Positions 41,886 to 52,203 are shown, counted from the stretch's first letter. The stretch: DNA of 64,000 bases from Ignavibacteria bacterium UBA2360 (GCA_002344125.1 DDTQ01000006.1:185614-249613), one strand, 5' to 3'. Notes: a model not told the origin generated them from the sequence alone. Numbers and translations: made by a program.

Positions 41886-43478
41886 ATGCAAAAACGTAAA
41901 TATTTGGTACCTATTTTTTTGATGTTGATCACCATTGGTGTGCTTGTTGGCATGAAGGTCAATACAGCCACATCAAGCGATGATGTATTTGATAACGTCA
42001 AAAAATTCAATGAAGCTCTCAATCTGGTTCAGCGCAATTACGTTGATGAAGTGAACACGGATAAACTGACTGAAGCTGCCATAAAAGGCATGCTTGATCA
42101 GCTTGATCCGCACTCAACCTACATAAGCCAGGACCAGCTAAAACGCATCAACGAAGATTTCCAGGGAAGCTTTGAAGGTATCGGGGTGGAATTTGATATA
42201 GTAAATGATACCATTACAATTGTGACTCCAATTTCAGGGGGACCCTCTGAGGCACTTGGCATTCTTGCCGGTGATAAAATTGTTAAGATAGACGGCGTTA
42301 ACGCTGTTGGTATGACAAGGGAAGATGTTCCCAAAAAGCTGCGCGGACCCAAGGGTACAAAGGTTGTTGTATCCATTTCAAGGGGCGGAAATCCGAATTT
42401 AATTGATTTTGAAATTACCCGTGATAAAATTCCGCTTTACAGCGTTGACGCTTCATTTATGATAAACAATGAAGTTGGTTACGTGCGCGTAACCCGTTTT
42501 TCAGCTACTACATACGATGAGTTCGCAAAAGCTTTGGGTGATATGAAAAAACAGGGAATGAAAAAACTTGTTTTGGATCTAAGAAACAACCCGGGCGGAT
42601 ATCTTGACCAGGCATTTAAAATGTCGAGTATGTTCATAGAGCGCGGCAAAAAGATAGTTTATACAAAAAGCAGGATACCTGCATACAATGATGAGTATAT
42701 TTCCGAAGGCGGCGAATATACTAATATGCCGCTGGTGGTTCTGGTAAATGATGGATCAGCTTCAGCAAGTGAGATCGTTTCAGGGGCTATACAGGATTGG
42801 GACAGAGGCATCGTAGTAGGCGAAAATACTTTCGGCAAAGGACTGGTTCAGAGGCAGTATGATCTTTCCGATGGTTCAGCAATGAGAGTAACAACATCAA
42901 GGTACTACACTCCTTCAGGCAGGCTTATTCAGAAGCCTTATGAAGGCGGTGAGTATAAGAAGATGCTGATAAATCCGGAAGAAGGTGATAACCTGTACCA
43001 CAACAAAGATACCAAAGATACTTCCAGACCGGAATTCAAAACCATGGGCGGAAGAACAGTTTACGGCGGCGGCGGTGTAACACCTGATTTCGTTATCAGG
43101 CTTGATACACTCACCGATTATTCAGTGCAGCTTCGCAGAGTAAATCTTTTCCTTGAATACGCAAACGCGTATTATGACGCCAACAGGGATGAGATTAAAT
43201 CAGATTATTCTGATTTCCTGAAATTCAGGGATAACTTCACGGTATCGCAAAGTATGCTTGAAGATTTCAAAACACTTGCCGCTTCGAAAAATATTCCGTT
43301 CAACGAAGAGCAGTGGCAGCGGGATCTTGATTTTATTTCGACAAGTATAAAATCTATAATAGCCCGTGATGTTTGGGGCAATAACGGCAGCATGGCTGTT
43401 TGGCTTGCGACCGATAAACAGTTTGAAAAAGCCATGACGCTTTTCCCTGAAGCTGAAAAGCTGGCTCAGTTAAGATAA
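41886..43478 (+). CDS. S41 C-terminal processing protease (CtpA-type)
   Basis: 530 aa. N-terminal membrane anchor/signal (YLVPIFLMLITIGVLVGMKV), a helical lead, PDZ domain at ~85-170, and the S41 protease core: DLRNNPGGYLDQAF, the Ser/Lys dyad with VNDGSASASEIVSG (residues 287-300) and Lys318 in GENTFGKGLVQ, then TTSRYYTPSGRLIQ. Cleaves C-termini of periplasmic proteins. The C-terminal ~120 residues form an extra helical domain, as in longer Bacteroidota CtpA proteins. ATG 41886. Confidence 0.95.
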   Translation: MQKRKYLVPIFLMLITIGVLVGMKVNTATSSDDVFDNVKKFNEALNLVQRNYVDEVNTDKLTEAAIKGMLDQLDPHSTYISQDQLKRINEDFQGSFEGIGVEFDIVNDTITIVTPISGGPSEALGILAGDKIVKIDGVNAVGMTREDVPKKLRGPKGTKVVVSISRGGNPNLIDFEITRDKIPLYSVDASFMINNEVGYVRVTRFSATTYDEFAKALGDMKKQGMKKLVLDLRNNPGGYLDQAFKMSSMFIERGKKIVYTKSRIPAYNDEYISEGGEYTNMPLVVLVNDGSASASEIVSGAIQDWDRGIVVGENTFGKGLVQRQYDLSDGSAMRVTTSRYYTPSGRLIQKPYEGGEYKKMLINPEEGDNLYHNKDTKDTSRPEFKTMGGRTVYGGGGVTPDFVIRLDTLTDYSVQLRRVNLFLEYANAYYDANRDEIKSDYSDFLKFRDNFTVSQSMLEDFKTLAASKNIPFNEEQWQRDLDFISTSIKSIIARDVWGNNGSMAVWLATDKQFEKAMTLFPEAEKLAQLR

Positions 43479-43512
43479 TTAGATAATTGAATGAGAGTTT
43501 AAAGCAATTCAA

Positions 43513-44301
43513 ATGCTCTCAATACATAAAATTACGGTTTTAATAACAGTCTTGCTGCTTGTAATAAGCAGCAGGACTTTTTCACAATCAGAAGTACTCT
43601 TTGCCGGCGAAGAATTGTATTATGAAGTGAATTATTCATTCATAAACATAGGCTGGGCAAAATTTACCACTGAAAAGGTACCGGGTAAAGAGAATTTTTA
43701 CACTTGTAAAGCTAAGCTGAAATCAAATAATTCACTTCCGCTTATTGATGTTGATTTTGAGTTCATAAGTGAGATTGAATATTCAGAAGGCAAGCTAAGA
43801 CCGCACAGGTTCACTTCCAATCAGCTTAAAGATGGCAAAAAGAGTGTTGAGGTGTATGATTTTTTATATGATTCACTAAAAGTGAATATTAAACGCACGG
43901 GTTATGAGGGGAATGTTGAAATTGAAAAAACGATCAACACTTCAACAGTTTTTCAGGATGGACTTTCAATCTTTTACTTCGCCAGGGCAAATACCAATAA
44001 AGACAGAACTGAATACGTTCCCGTACTGATGCAGACTGATACTTCAATGATGAAGATCGATTTTTCCAGTAAGCGCACTGGAGTTGAAATAAGTGAAGTT
44101 GATGATGAAATTGCATCGGTTTATTTAGAAGGTCTATCATATTTTACCGCTGTGTTTGGTTTAACGGGTGAGTTTTCCGGATGGTTCTCACGTGATGAAG
44201 CCCGAATTCCGCTCAAAGCAAAACTGCAGGTTGAAATTGGAAGTATTACACTTGAATTGAAATCATGGAAACACGGAAACTGGCAGCCGCCGAAATATTA
44301 A
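43513..44301 (+). CDS. Secreted DUF3108 protein
   Basis: 262 aa. Signal peptide (ITVLITVLLLVISSRTFSQ), then a beta-rich protein with FAGEELYYEVNYSFINIGWAKFTTE at the start and PHRFTSNQLKDGKKSVEVYDF, the DUF3108 pattern. Periplasmic protein of unknown function. Follows ctpA by 34 bp in the same direction, so both may concern envelope processing. Confidence 0.85.
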   Translation: MLSIHKITVLITVLLLVISSRTFSQSEVLFAGEELYYEVNYSFINIGWAKFTTEKVPGKENFYTCKAKLKSNNSLPLIDVDFEFISEIEYSEGKLRPHRFTSNQLKDGKKSVEVYDFLYDSLKVNIKRTGYEGNVEIEKTINTSTVFQDGLSIFYFARANTNKDRTEYVPVLMQTDTSMMKIDFSSKRTGVEISEVDDEIASVYLEGLSYFTAVFGLTGEFSGWFSRDEARIPLKAKLQVEIGSITLELKSWKHGNWQPPKY

Positions 44302-44337
44302 TTATTCATTGCACATTTGATAATTGTTAATTGAATT

Positions 44338-44889
44338 ATGATACTACCATATCAAAATAAATATCCAAAGATTCACGAATCAGTGCTTGTAGCTGAAGGC
44401 GCACACATTATTGGTGATGTTGAGATCGGCAAGGATTCCAGCATTTGGTTTAACACGGTCATCAGGGGTGATGTAAATTACATTAGAATAGGTGAGCGGA
44501 CCAATATTCAGGATCTGACGATGGTGCACGTTACTTACAAGAAATTCCCAACGTTTATAGGAAACGATATTTCAATAGGTCACAGCGCCGTGATACACGG
44601 CTGCAAAATTGATGATTTTGCGCTGATTGGCATTGGCGCCAAATTGCTTGATAATTGCCATATCAACTCATTTTCACTGGTCGCGGCGGGTTCTGTGGTA
44701 AAAGAGGGCTTTGAGGTCCCGGGCGGAGTGCTGGTTGCGGGCGTTCCTGCCAAAATTATGCGTGATCTTAAGCCTGAGGAAATTGAGAAAATCCGCCAAA
44801 ATGCTAAAAATTACCAGTTTTACTGTGAGCAGTATAAAGAATTCAATAAAGGGCTTGGTTTTCAAGAAATTTTGCCACTTGACAAATAA
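44338..44889 (+). CDS. Gamma-class carbonic anhydrase-like hexapeptide protein
   Basis: 183 aa. Left-handed beta-helix: repeated hexapeptide units such as VLVAEGAHIIGDVEIGKDSSIWFNTVIRGD, then the metal-binding set RIGERTNIQDLTMVHVT, IGHSAVIHGC. The three zinc histidines (in MVHVT, IGHSAV and VIHGC) are all present, so carbonic anhydrase activity is possible, though many such YrdA-like proteins have none detected. Cytoplasmic. ATG 44338. Confidence 0.9.
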   Translation: MILPYQNKYPKIHESVLVAEGAHIIGDVEIGKDSSIWFNTVIRGDVNYIRIGERTNIQDLTMVHVTYKKFPTFIGNDISIGHSAVIHGCKIDDFALIGIGAKLLDNCHINSFSLVAAGSVVKEGFEVPGGVLVAGVPAKIMRDLKPEEIEKIRQNAKNYQFYCEQYKEFNKGLGFQEILPLDK

Positions 44890-44984
44890 TAAATTTCTGT
44901 ATATTTTTAAGTGTTGAAAAATAAGAAGTTTTGATAAAATGTTAATGTTACACTTTAATTTTAGTTAATTTAAGTTAAGTTTAT

Positions 44985-45476
44985 TTGATTAGGAATAAGC
45001 AGGAAGTTAAAAAACACACAAAAAAAGCTATATTGATAAATAATCTGCACCCGTATTATAAGCTTCCAATAACACATAATAATGTCAGGGAATTAGTATC
45101 TAAAGTAATGTATGGGGAGGATTGTCCTTTCAATGAAATTATAGTAAATTTCGTAGATAACAGGGCAATAAAAAAGCTCAATAAGAAGCATTTAAAGCAC
45201 GATTATTTTACTGATATCATAACTTTTCCTTACAATGATAAAAGCGCAAAAGATATAGAGGGTGAGTTGTTCATTTCGCTCAATACAGTGAAAGAAAACG
45301 GCAAAATTTATGAGTCCGGTTACAAAATGGAACTCAGCCGTGTTATAATACATGGAAGCCTTCATTTGGCCGGTTATTTTGACAAGTCAAAAAGGCAAAA
45401 GGAACTTATCAGGGAAAAAGAAAATTACTATCTAAGCAAGTTTAAGAATCAGAACAGATTCAAAAGGGGAAAGTAA
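44985..45476 (+). CDS. ybeY: Endoribonuclease YbeY (rRNA maturation)
   Basis: 163 aa. Processes 16S rRNA 3' ends. The core motif reads HGSLHLAGYFDKSKRQKELIREKE; the first two metal His are kept and Asp stands for the third, the usual Bacteroidota form (HGxLHLxGYxDK). Upstream DYFTDIITFPYND is also characteristic. TTG start at 44985; the first ~25 residues are Lys-rich and less certain. Followed after 5 bp by the smg-like gene. Confidence 0.9.
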   Translation: MIRNKQEVKKHTKKAILINNLHPYYKLPITHNNVRELVSKVMYGEDCPFNEIIVNFVDNRAIKKLNKKHLKHDYFTDIITFPYNDKSAKDIEGELFISLNTVKENGKIYESGYKMELSRVIIHGSLHLAGYFDKSKRQKELIREKENYYLSKFKNQNRFKRGK

Positions 45477-45481
45477 CATAA

Positions 45482-45940
45482 ATGCTGTACGAAAAGATAA
45501 TAGAAATAATTGTATATCTGCTGAGCGAGCTTAAGAATAACAAACAGCTTGCCGAAGTAGATATGGATAATCTAGCGAATCTTGGTTACACACAGAACGA
45601 AATTAACACAGCTTTCAGCTGGGTATATTCAAAAATTTACGCGGGAGAGAAGATATTTCTCGATCCAAAAGCTGATACCCGGTCACAAAGATTTCTGCAT
45701 GATGCAGAGCAGAACATTGTTACCGCAGAAGCATTCGGATATCTTATCCAGTTGAAAGAGCTTGCTCTTATCAATAATATGGATATTGATCTGATACTGG
45801 ATAAAATTATGGTATCAAGTTACAACCATGTATCCAAAGAAGATATGAAGTCCATCATTGCTTCATACCTGCTTGATCTTGATGAAATGAACGATACCAA
45901 CAGCCGTATCATGATAAATCTGAATGATACTATACACTAA
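45482..45940 (+). CDS. DUF494/Smg family protein
   Basis: 152 aa. MLYEKIIEIIVYLLSELKNN start with LANLGYTQNEINTAFSWVY, typical of the DUF494 (Smg) family that is found beside dprA and topA. Small helical cytoplasmic protein of unknown action. Sits immediately before topA, matching the usual context. ATG 45482. Confidence 0.9.
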   Translation: MLYEKIIEIIVYLLSELKNNKQLAEVDMDNLANLGYTQNEINTAFSWVYSKIYAGEKIFLDPKADTRSQRFLHDAEQNIVTAEAFGYLIQLKELALINNMDIDLILDKIMVSSYNHVSKEDMKSIIASYLLDLDEMNDTNSRIMINLNDTIH

Positions 45941-45981
45941 ATAAAGTTTTAAACACAAAGGAAAAGAACAGATAATATATA

Positions 45982-48297
45982 ATGGCAAAATCACTAGTAA
46001 TTGTTGAGTCACCATCTAAAGCGAAAACCATAAACAAATACCTTGGAAAAGGATATAAGGTTATTGCTTCAGTGGGGCATATAAAGAACCTGCCTAAGAG
46101 CAAGATAAGCGTTGACTTTGAGAACGGCTATGAGCTAACCTATGAAACTATACCGGGCAAGGAAAAGGTAATTGCCGAGATGAAGGAACTTTCAGAAGGC
46201 GCGGATAAAATATTCATAGCAACTGACCCTGACCGTGAAGGTGAGGCAATAGCTTTTGATATTGCCGAAGAAGTTAAAGATAAGAACTCAAACATATACC
46301 GCGTACTTTTTAATGAAATAACCAAAAAGGGCGTTGAAGAGGGTATTAATAATCCGCTTCAGATAGATGACAAGCTTGTAAGCTCTCAGCAAGCGCGCAG
46401 AGCGCTTGATAGGATTGTGGGCTATAAAGTGAGTCCATTTTTATGGAAAGTTGTGTACTACGGCTTATCAGCCGGCAGGGTGCAATCAGTTGCTCTCAGG
46501 CTCATTTGCGAACGTGAAGAAGAAATAAGGAATTTTATTCCTGAAGAATACTGGAGTATCCTTGCTAATTTCAGGGATCGTGAAAAGAATAAGGTTTTTG
46601 AATCAAAACTAATTTCCCAAAATGATACTTCATTCAAATTCAACGGTGATGATCCGAGGATCAAAAACGAAGCGGAAGCCAATGAAATTGTTAAGGATCT
46701 TGATACCAAGTCCTTTAAAGTATCTGATATAATTAAGAAGGAAGTAAAACGTAATCCTTACCCTCCGTTCACAACTTCATCGCTGCAGCAGGATGCCTCT
46801 GTGAGGCTGCGCTTCGCGCCAAAGAAAACAATGATGCTTGCGCAAAAGCTGTATGAAGGTATTGATATCGGCGAAGAAGGATTAACGGGTCTTATAACAT
46901 ATATGCGAACAGATTCCACCCGTTTAAGCGAAGACGCCGTTTCTGAAGCTAGGGGTTACATCAAGGAAAAATATGGCAAGGAGTACCTTCCGAAAGATGC
47001 AAAAGTATATTCCAAGAAGAAAGAAAATACCCAGGATGCCCATGAAGCCATAAGGCCAACATCTGTTTGGCGTACGCCGGAGAGTCTGAAGAAAGACCTG
47101 ACACCTGACCTGTTGAGGCTGTATGACCTCATATGGAAGAGGTTTGTAGCCTGCCAGATGCAGAATTCTGTTAGTGACCAAATAACTTTGCTGATTGATT
47201 CATTCAATGAATCAGGTAAAGGCAAAGATAACTCATACCAGTTCAGAACTACAGATTCCACAATAAAATTTAAGGGATTTCTTGCTTTATACGATGATGT
47301 ATTTGAAGAAGAAAAGGAAGATACCGAAGATGAATTCGCTATACCTGAAGGAATTGAAATAGGCGACTTGCTTGACCTGAAGGAATTATTCAGGAAGCAG
47401 CATTTCACAAACCCGCCGCCGCGCTATACTGAAAGCAGCCTGATAAAGCAGCTTGATAATCTTGGAATCGGCAGACCTTCAACTTATGCGCTCATTGTTT
47501 CGACTATCATTAACAGAACCTACTGCGACCTCAGGGAGCGAAAGTTATACGCTACAGAGCTTGGTGAAACGGTTAACAAATTGCTTGCGGCTCATTTTAC
47601 TGATGTTATCAACGCGCAGTTCACTGCGCAGATGGAAGAAGAGCTTGATAAAATTGCAGATGGCGAGCTTTCATATACAAAAGTACTTGATGATTTCTAT
47701 AAACCGTTTAACAGCGATCTCGAAGCGCTGAATACCAAATCCAAAGAGATCAAAGAATCGCTGATTGAGCACACTGATATAGTATGCGATAAATGCGGCG
47801 GAGCAATGCTTATAAAATGGGGCAGGAACGGAAGATTCCTTTCATGCAGTAAATATCCCAAATGCAAAAACGCGCAGCCGCTGCCGGGTGAACAGGAAGA
47901 ACATCAAGAGCTTGCCGAGGGTAAGTTCTGCTCGCTTTGCAGCGCGCCGATGGTTGTTAAATCCAGTAAATACGGTAAGTTCCTCGGCTGCTCAAATTAT
48001 CCGGAATGTAAAAATATTCAGCCTATAACTTTGGGCATAAAATGCCCAAAGTGTAAAGAAGGCGAAGTACTTGCGCGCAAAGCGCTTAAATCCAAAAAAG
48101 TATTTTACGGCTGCACAAGGTACCCTGATTGCGATTTCATTTCCAACAGCAAACCCAGGGAAACCAAATGCGAAATGTGCGGCAACAGTTACATGCTTGA
48201 GAAGTATTCCAAGAAAAAAGGAGAGTACCTCGAGTGTCCGGAATGTAAACACCAGGTTGAGCTTGAATCCAAAGATGCCGTTGAAACTTCGGGATAA
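45982..48297 (+). CDS. topA: DNA topoisomerase I
   Basis: 771 aa. Type IA topoisomerase relaxing negative supercoils. TOPRIM domain with TDPDREGEA (81-89), GLSAGRVQSVAL, catalytic Tyr307 in LITYMRTDSTRL, and the core up to ~600. C-terminus carries four zinc-ribbon modules (CDKCGG...CSKYPKC, CSLCSAP...CSNYPEC, CPKCKEG...CTRYPDC, CEMCGNS...CPEC). All family elements intact. ATG 45982. Confidence 0.97.
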   Translation: MAKSLVIVESPSKAKTINKYLGKGYKVIASVGHIKNLPKSKISVDFENGYELTYETIPGKEKVIAEMKELSEGADKIFIATDPDREGEAIAFDIAEEVKDKNSNIYRVLFNEITKKGVEEGINNPLQIDDKLVSSQQARRALDRIVGYKVSPFLWKVVYYGLSAGRVQSVALRLICEREEEIRNFIPEEYWSILANFRDREKNKVFESKLISQNDTSFKFNGDDPRIKNEAEANEIVKDLDTKSFKVSDIIKKEVKRNPYPPFTTSSLQQDASVRLRFAPKKTMMLAQKLYEGIDIGEEGLTGLITYMRTDSTRLSEDAVSEARGYIKEKYGKEYLPKDAKVYSKKKENTQDAHEAIRPTSVWRTPESLKKDLTPDLLRLYDLIWKRFVACQMQNSVSDQITLLIDSFNESGKGKDNSYQFRTTDSTIKFKGFLALYDDVFEEEKEDTEDEFAIPEGIEIGDLLDLKELFRKQHFTNPPPRYTESSLIKQLDNLGIGRPSTYALIVSTIINRTYCDLRERKLYATELGETVNKLLAAHFTDVINAQFTAQMEEELDKIADGELSYTKVLDDFYKPFNSDLEALNTKSKEIKESLIEHTDIVCDKCGGAMLIKWGRNGRFLSCSKYPKCKNAQPLPGEQEEHQELAEGKFCSLCSAPMVVKSSKYGKFLGCSNYPECKNIQPITLGIKCPKCKEGEVLARKALKSKKVFYGCTRYPDCDFISNSKPRETKCEMCGNSYMLEKYSKKKGEYLECPECKHQVELESKDAVETSG

Positions 48298-48334
48298 AAT
48301 CTTTATTTTGCGATTCAGCTTCTTTTAAATAAAA

Positions 48335-49930
48335 ATGAAAAGACGAAATTTTATTAAATGCTGCTCTATGGCTTTGCCGGGAGCAGTTTTTGCTAATTCC
48401 ATAGGGGGTAATGTTTTGGGCTCCACAAATACAATTACTATGCCCAGGCATAGAGCGTTACAGGATGATTATATAAAAAAGATAGCAGATACTGTAATTT
48501 TTACCGCGGCTAGCGGCGGAGCGTCATATTCCGATTTCCGCTTAAGTAATTTCAGGTCGCAGAATGTTTCAACGCGTGAACAGGTTATTCAGTCTATCAG
48601 AGATAACGAGAATTTCGGCTTTGCGGTTAGAGTTATCATTGATGGCACATGGGGATTCGCCGCAAGCAGCACTTTCAGTGAAGATGAAGCTGTAAGGATA
48701 ACAAAGATAGCCTGCGAAACCGCAAGGGCTAACAAAAGAATACAGACAAACAGAGTTGAGCTTGTTCCCACAAGCTCATACAACGAAACATGGACGACAC
48801 CAATAAAAAAGAATCCGTTTGATGTTACAATTGACGATAAAGTTAATTTTCTTTTCAGCATAAATGAAAAAGCCAAGAATCTTGGCGCGGATTTCTGTAA
48901 TTCTTTTATTTGGGCTGTCAACGAATGGAAATATTTCGCTTCATCAGAGGGTTCATATATTAAACAGGATCTCAACAGGTTATGGTCAGCTTTTGAAGTA
49001 ACCGTGGTTGATAAGGAAACCGGCAACTTTGAATCAAGGGATTCATTTACCGTGCCTATAGGCAAAGGATATGAATACGTTGAAGAATATGACTACATGA
49101 AAGATCTTGAAGAAGCGGTTGAACATACCAAGATGAAACATAAGGCTAAATCAGTGGAACCGGCTAAACGCGACCTTGTACTTGATTCAAACCACTTATG
49201 GCTTACTATACATGAATCATGCGGCCACCCGACAGAACTTGACCGTGCGCTTGGCTATGAAGCCAATTATGCAGGCACAAGCTTTATGACACCCGATAAA
49301 CTGAACAAACTTCAGTATGGCAGCGAGATAATAAACATGAAGGGTGACAGAACCCAAAAAGACGGTCTTGCCACACGCGGCTTTGATGATGACGGCGTTA
49401 AAACTACTGAATGGGATATAATAAAAGAGGGTAAGTTTGTTGGTTACCAAACTACCCGCGAAATGGCTAAGTTCATAGGTGAGAGCGCCTCAAACGGCTG
49501 CGCCTATGCTGATAGCTGGGATCATTTCCCCATACAGCGTATGCCGAATGTATCACTGATGCCGGGCAGGAAAAAACTTTCTTTGAACGATCTAATTGCG
49601 GATACCGAAGACGGCATCTATATCAAAGGCAGCGGAAGCTGGTCAATTGATATGCAGAGATACAACTTCCAGTTCACGGGACAGGAATTCTGGGAAATAA
49701 AGAACGGAAAGATCGCGGGAATGCTGAAAGATGTAGCATACCAGGGTAACACGGTTGACCTGTGGAACTCATGCGACGCTATTTGTGATGAAACCGAATA
49801 CAAACTTGGCGGCTCATTTTTCTGCGGAAAAGGGGAGCCCGGACAGGTTTCACCTGTAAGCCATGGTTCATCACCCGCAAGATTCAGACAGGTAAATATA
49901 TTGAATACTTCAAAGGAGGCAGGAAATTGA
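48335..49930 (+). CDS. TldD/PmbA metalloprotease family, Tat signal (TldD-like)
   Basis: 531 aa. The N-terminus MKRRNFIKCCSMALPGAVFA is a twin-arginine signal (R-R-N-F-I-K) followed by a hydrophobic core. The peptidase-related motif LTIHESCGHPTELDRALGYE (His-Glu-x-x-x-His) and NMKGDRTQKDGLATRGFDDDG identify the TldD subunit, which with TldE degrades modified peptides. TldD is normally cytoplasmic, so Tat export is unexpected. Overlaps the partner gene by 4 bp. ATG 48335. Confidence 0.9.
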   Translation: MKRRNFIKCCSMALPGAVFANSIGGNVLGSTNTITMPRHRALQDDYIKKIADTVIFTAASGGASYSDFRLSNFRSQNVSTREQVIQSIRDNENFGFAVRVIIDGTWGFAASSTFSEDEAVRITKIACETARANKRIQTNRVELVPTSSYNETWTTPIKKNPFDVTIDDKVNFLFSINEKAKNLGADFCNSFIWAVNEWKYFASSEGSYIKQDLNRLWSAFEVTVVDKETGNFESRDSFTVPIGKGYEYVEEYDYMKDLEEAVEHTKMKHKAKSVEPAKRDLVLDSNHLWLTIHESCGHPTELDRALGYEANYAGTSFMTPDKLNKLQYGSEIINMKGDRTQKDGLATRGFDDDGVKTTEWDIIKEGKFVGYQTTREMAKFIGESASNGCAYADSWDHFPIQRMPNVSLMPGRKKLSLNDLIADTEDGIYIKGSGSWSIDMQRYNFQFTGQEFWEIKNGKIAGMLKDVAYQGNTVDLWNSCDAICDETEYKLGGSFFCGKGEPGQVSPVSHGSSPARFRQVNILNTSKEAGN

Positions 49931-51261
49931 TACTCAGCGAAACAGAAGCAAAGAATTTATTGACAAAGGTACTTTCACACTCAAAAGCTGATTCAGCTTC
50001 AGCCACACTTGAAGGCGGTAATACGTATAATATCCGTTTCGCGAGGAATTCAATTTCAACCAACGGATTCGCTGACGGGCTTTCGGTCAGTATTACCAGC
50101 AGCTTCGGCAAAAGATCAGGATCAGTATCAACCAATAAGTTTGATGATGAAGCAATCAAAGAAGCAGTCAAACGTTCAGAAGATATTGCAAGGGTTTCAC
50201 CTGAAAACAAAGAGTTTATGCCGCCGCTGGGTCCGCAAACTTACGTTATAGCCACCAACTATTCTGAAAGTACCGCTAATTTAAGCGGCACTGAAAGATC
50301 AGATAAGCCGGCTTATGTTATAGAGCAATCCATAGCCAATGACGTAACAACAGCGGGTTATATGGAAGACGGTGTTTCATTCTACGCGATGCAGAATTCT
50401 AACGGACTCTTCGCATACAACAAATCCTCTATGGCGAAGCTTTCTTCAACAATACGTACCAATGACGGAACAGGTTCAGGAAGGTTCGAAAAGAACTTTG
50501 TTGATGTGAACAGGATAAACGGTAAATCGCTGGCAGATTGGGCCATTAACAGGTCTAAGTTATCTGTGAATCCCCGGGAAATTAAGCCGGGCAGATATAC
50601 TGTCATTCTAGAACACGCCGCCGCGGCTGATATGCTGAGTTTATGTATGAATTACATGGGTTCAAGATGGGCAGATGAAGGCAGAAGTTTCTTTTCCAAA
50701 AAGGGCGGGGGAACAATTATTGGTGAAACCATTGCCGATAGTAAGCTGAATATTTATTCTGACCCCAATGACCCGATAGCTCCCTCTTGGCCTTTTTCAG
50801 GCAGCGGCGAGCCGCAGGAAAAAATAACATGGTTTGAAAATGGGAAGTTATTAAATCTTCACCGCAACCGGTTTTGGGCTGAAAAAACCTCGCAGCCGGC
50901 AGTGCCTTACCCGGGCAACGTAATTATGCAGGGCGGTACCAAAACAGTTGATGAAATGATTGCGGAATCAGATAATGCCATACTTGTTACCAGGTTCTGG
51001 TATATCCGCGCGGTTGACCCGAGAACTATGCTTTTTACCGGTTTAACGCGTGATGGTGTATTTGAAGTTAAAGATGGAAAGATAACCGGACCGGTAAAGA
51101 ACTTCAGGTTCAATGAGAGTCCAATGAATATATTTAAGAATATTATTGAGCTTGGCACCCCGGAGAAATCCGTGGGGAGTGAAACTGACGACTACCCGAT
51201 AGTCGTTCCGGCAATAAAAGCTGCAAATTTCAATTTTTCCAGTTTATCGGATGCAATATAA
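49927..51261 (+). CDS. TldE/PmbA-like partner protein
   Basis: 444 aa, start TTG 49927 overlapping the TldD stop. Second subunit of the TldD/TldE heterodimer: ARNSISTNGFADGLSVSIT, the GYMEDGVSFYAMQNSNG segment, and NLHRNRFWAEKTSQPAVPYPGN region; lacks the His-Glu motif, as expected of TldE. No signal peptide, unlike its partner. Coupled translation with TldD. Confidence 0.9.
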   Translation: MILSETEAKNLLTKVLSHSKADSASATLEGGNTYNIRFARNSISTNGFADGLSVSITSSFGKRSGSVSTNKFDDEAIKEAVKRSEDIARVSPENKEFMPPLGPQTYVIATNYSESTANLSGTERSDKPAYVIEQSIANDVTTAGYMEDGVSFYAMQNSNGLFAYNKSSMAKLSSTIRTNDGTGSGRFEKNFVDVNRINGKSLADWAINRSKLSVNPREIKPGRYTVILEHAAAADMLSLCMNYMGSRWADEGRSFFSKKGGGTIIGETIADSKLNIYSDPNDPIAPSWPFSGSGEPQEKITWFENGKLLNLHRNRFWAEKTSQPAVPYPGNVIMQGGTKTVDEMIAESDNAILVTRFWYIRAVDPRTMLFTGLTRDGVFEVKDGKITGPVKNFRFNESPMNIFKNIIELGTPEKSVGSETDDYPIVVPAIKAANFNFSSLSDAI

Positions 51262-51269
51262 AGTGAGTT

Positions 51270-52199
51270 ATGAATTTAATTCATGCCATCGATAAATTTT
51301 CAAGTTACCTTATAAACGAAAAGAATTATTCAAAACATACCCTTATGAATTACATTAAAGATCTCAATGACCTGTACAGCTTTATTGCCAAAAGCCTGGA
51401 GGATTCCAAGCCGAAAATTGAGCTGCAGTACATTGATGAATCCACGCTTAAGAGCTTCATTGCGGGCTTTGTGATGAACAGGGAAGTGAAATATTCCAAA
51501 CGCACGATATCACGTAAAATATCTACTCTTAAATCTTTTTATAAATTTCTTAACCGCAAAAAGCTGTATGCTGATAATCCCTCGCGCAATCTTGTATTCC
51601 CGAAACTTGGCAAAAACCTGCCAACCGTGCTTGAAGAAACTTCACTAACCGGTCTGCTGAACTCTAAAACATTTTCAAATGATATATGGGGAGTTCGTGA
51701 TAAAGCAATAATTGAGCTTCTTTACAGCAGCGGTATCCGCTTGAATGAGCTTATTAATCTTACCATTGATAAGGTTGATATGGATAATTTTACTATCAGG
51801 GTTAAAGGTAAAGGGCGCAAGGAGCGTATCATTCCTGTTGGACCCGTCGCGATCGGTGTAATTGCGGAATATCTCGATAAACGCGAAGCTTACTTTACTG
51901 AAAAGGGTACTCCCTACGATAGCGGAGTTATCTTCAACGCTAAGAACGGCAAAAAGCTTTATCCCGCTTTAATGAACAGGATAACACAAAAGTATATTTC
52001 GGGGATATCTGAACTTAAGAAAAAATCACCCCACGTATTGCGGCATTCTTTTGCCACCCATTTACTCGATCACGGCGCGGATATAAGGGCTGTGAAAGAT
52101 CTGCTTGGTCACTCCAGCCTGAGTACAACGCAGGTCTATACACATGTATCAGTTGAAAGGCTTAAGAAGGTGTACCAGAAAGCACATCCGAAGGGGTAG
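51270..52199 (+). CDS. Xer tyrosine recombinase
   Basis: 309 aa. N-terminal SAM-like core-binding domain then the catalytic domain with Arg157 (SSGIRLNEL), Lys181 (KGKGRKERIIP), His255-x-x-Arg258 (PHVLRHSFATHLL), His281 (LLGHSSL) and Tyr290 (TQVYTHVS). All catalytic residues present. Length and context (after topA and tldDE) fit the chromosomal XerC/XerD dimer-resolving enzyme rather than an integron or phage integrase; XerC versus XerD cannot be settled. ATG 51270. Confidence 0.92.
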   Translation: MNLIHAIDKFSSYLINEKNYSKHTLMNYIKDLNDLYSFIAKSLEDSKPKIELQYIDESTLKSFIAGFVMNREVKYSKRTISRKISTLKSFYKFLNRKKLYADNPSRNLVFPKLGKNLPTVLEETSLTGLLNSKTFSNDIWGVRDKAIIELLYSSGIRLNELINLTIDKVDMDNFTIRVKGKGRKERIIPVGPVAIGVIAEYLDKREAYFTEKGTPYDSGVIFNAKNGKKLYPALMNRITQKYISGISELKKKSPHVLRHSFATHLLDHGADIRAVKDLLGHSSLSTTQVYTHVSVERLKKVYQKAHPKG

Positions 52200-52203
52200 G
52201 GTT

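Noticed and set aside
51270..52199. Xer recombinase as an integrase of a mobile element
   Set aside because: Length and neighbours (topA, tldD/tldE) fit the housekeeping XerC/XerD; no attachment-site repeats seen.
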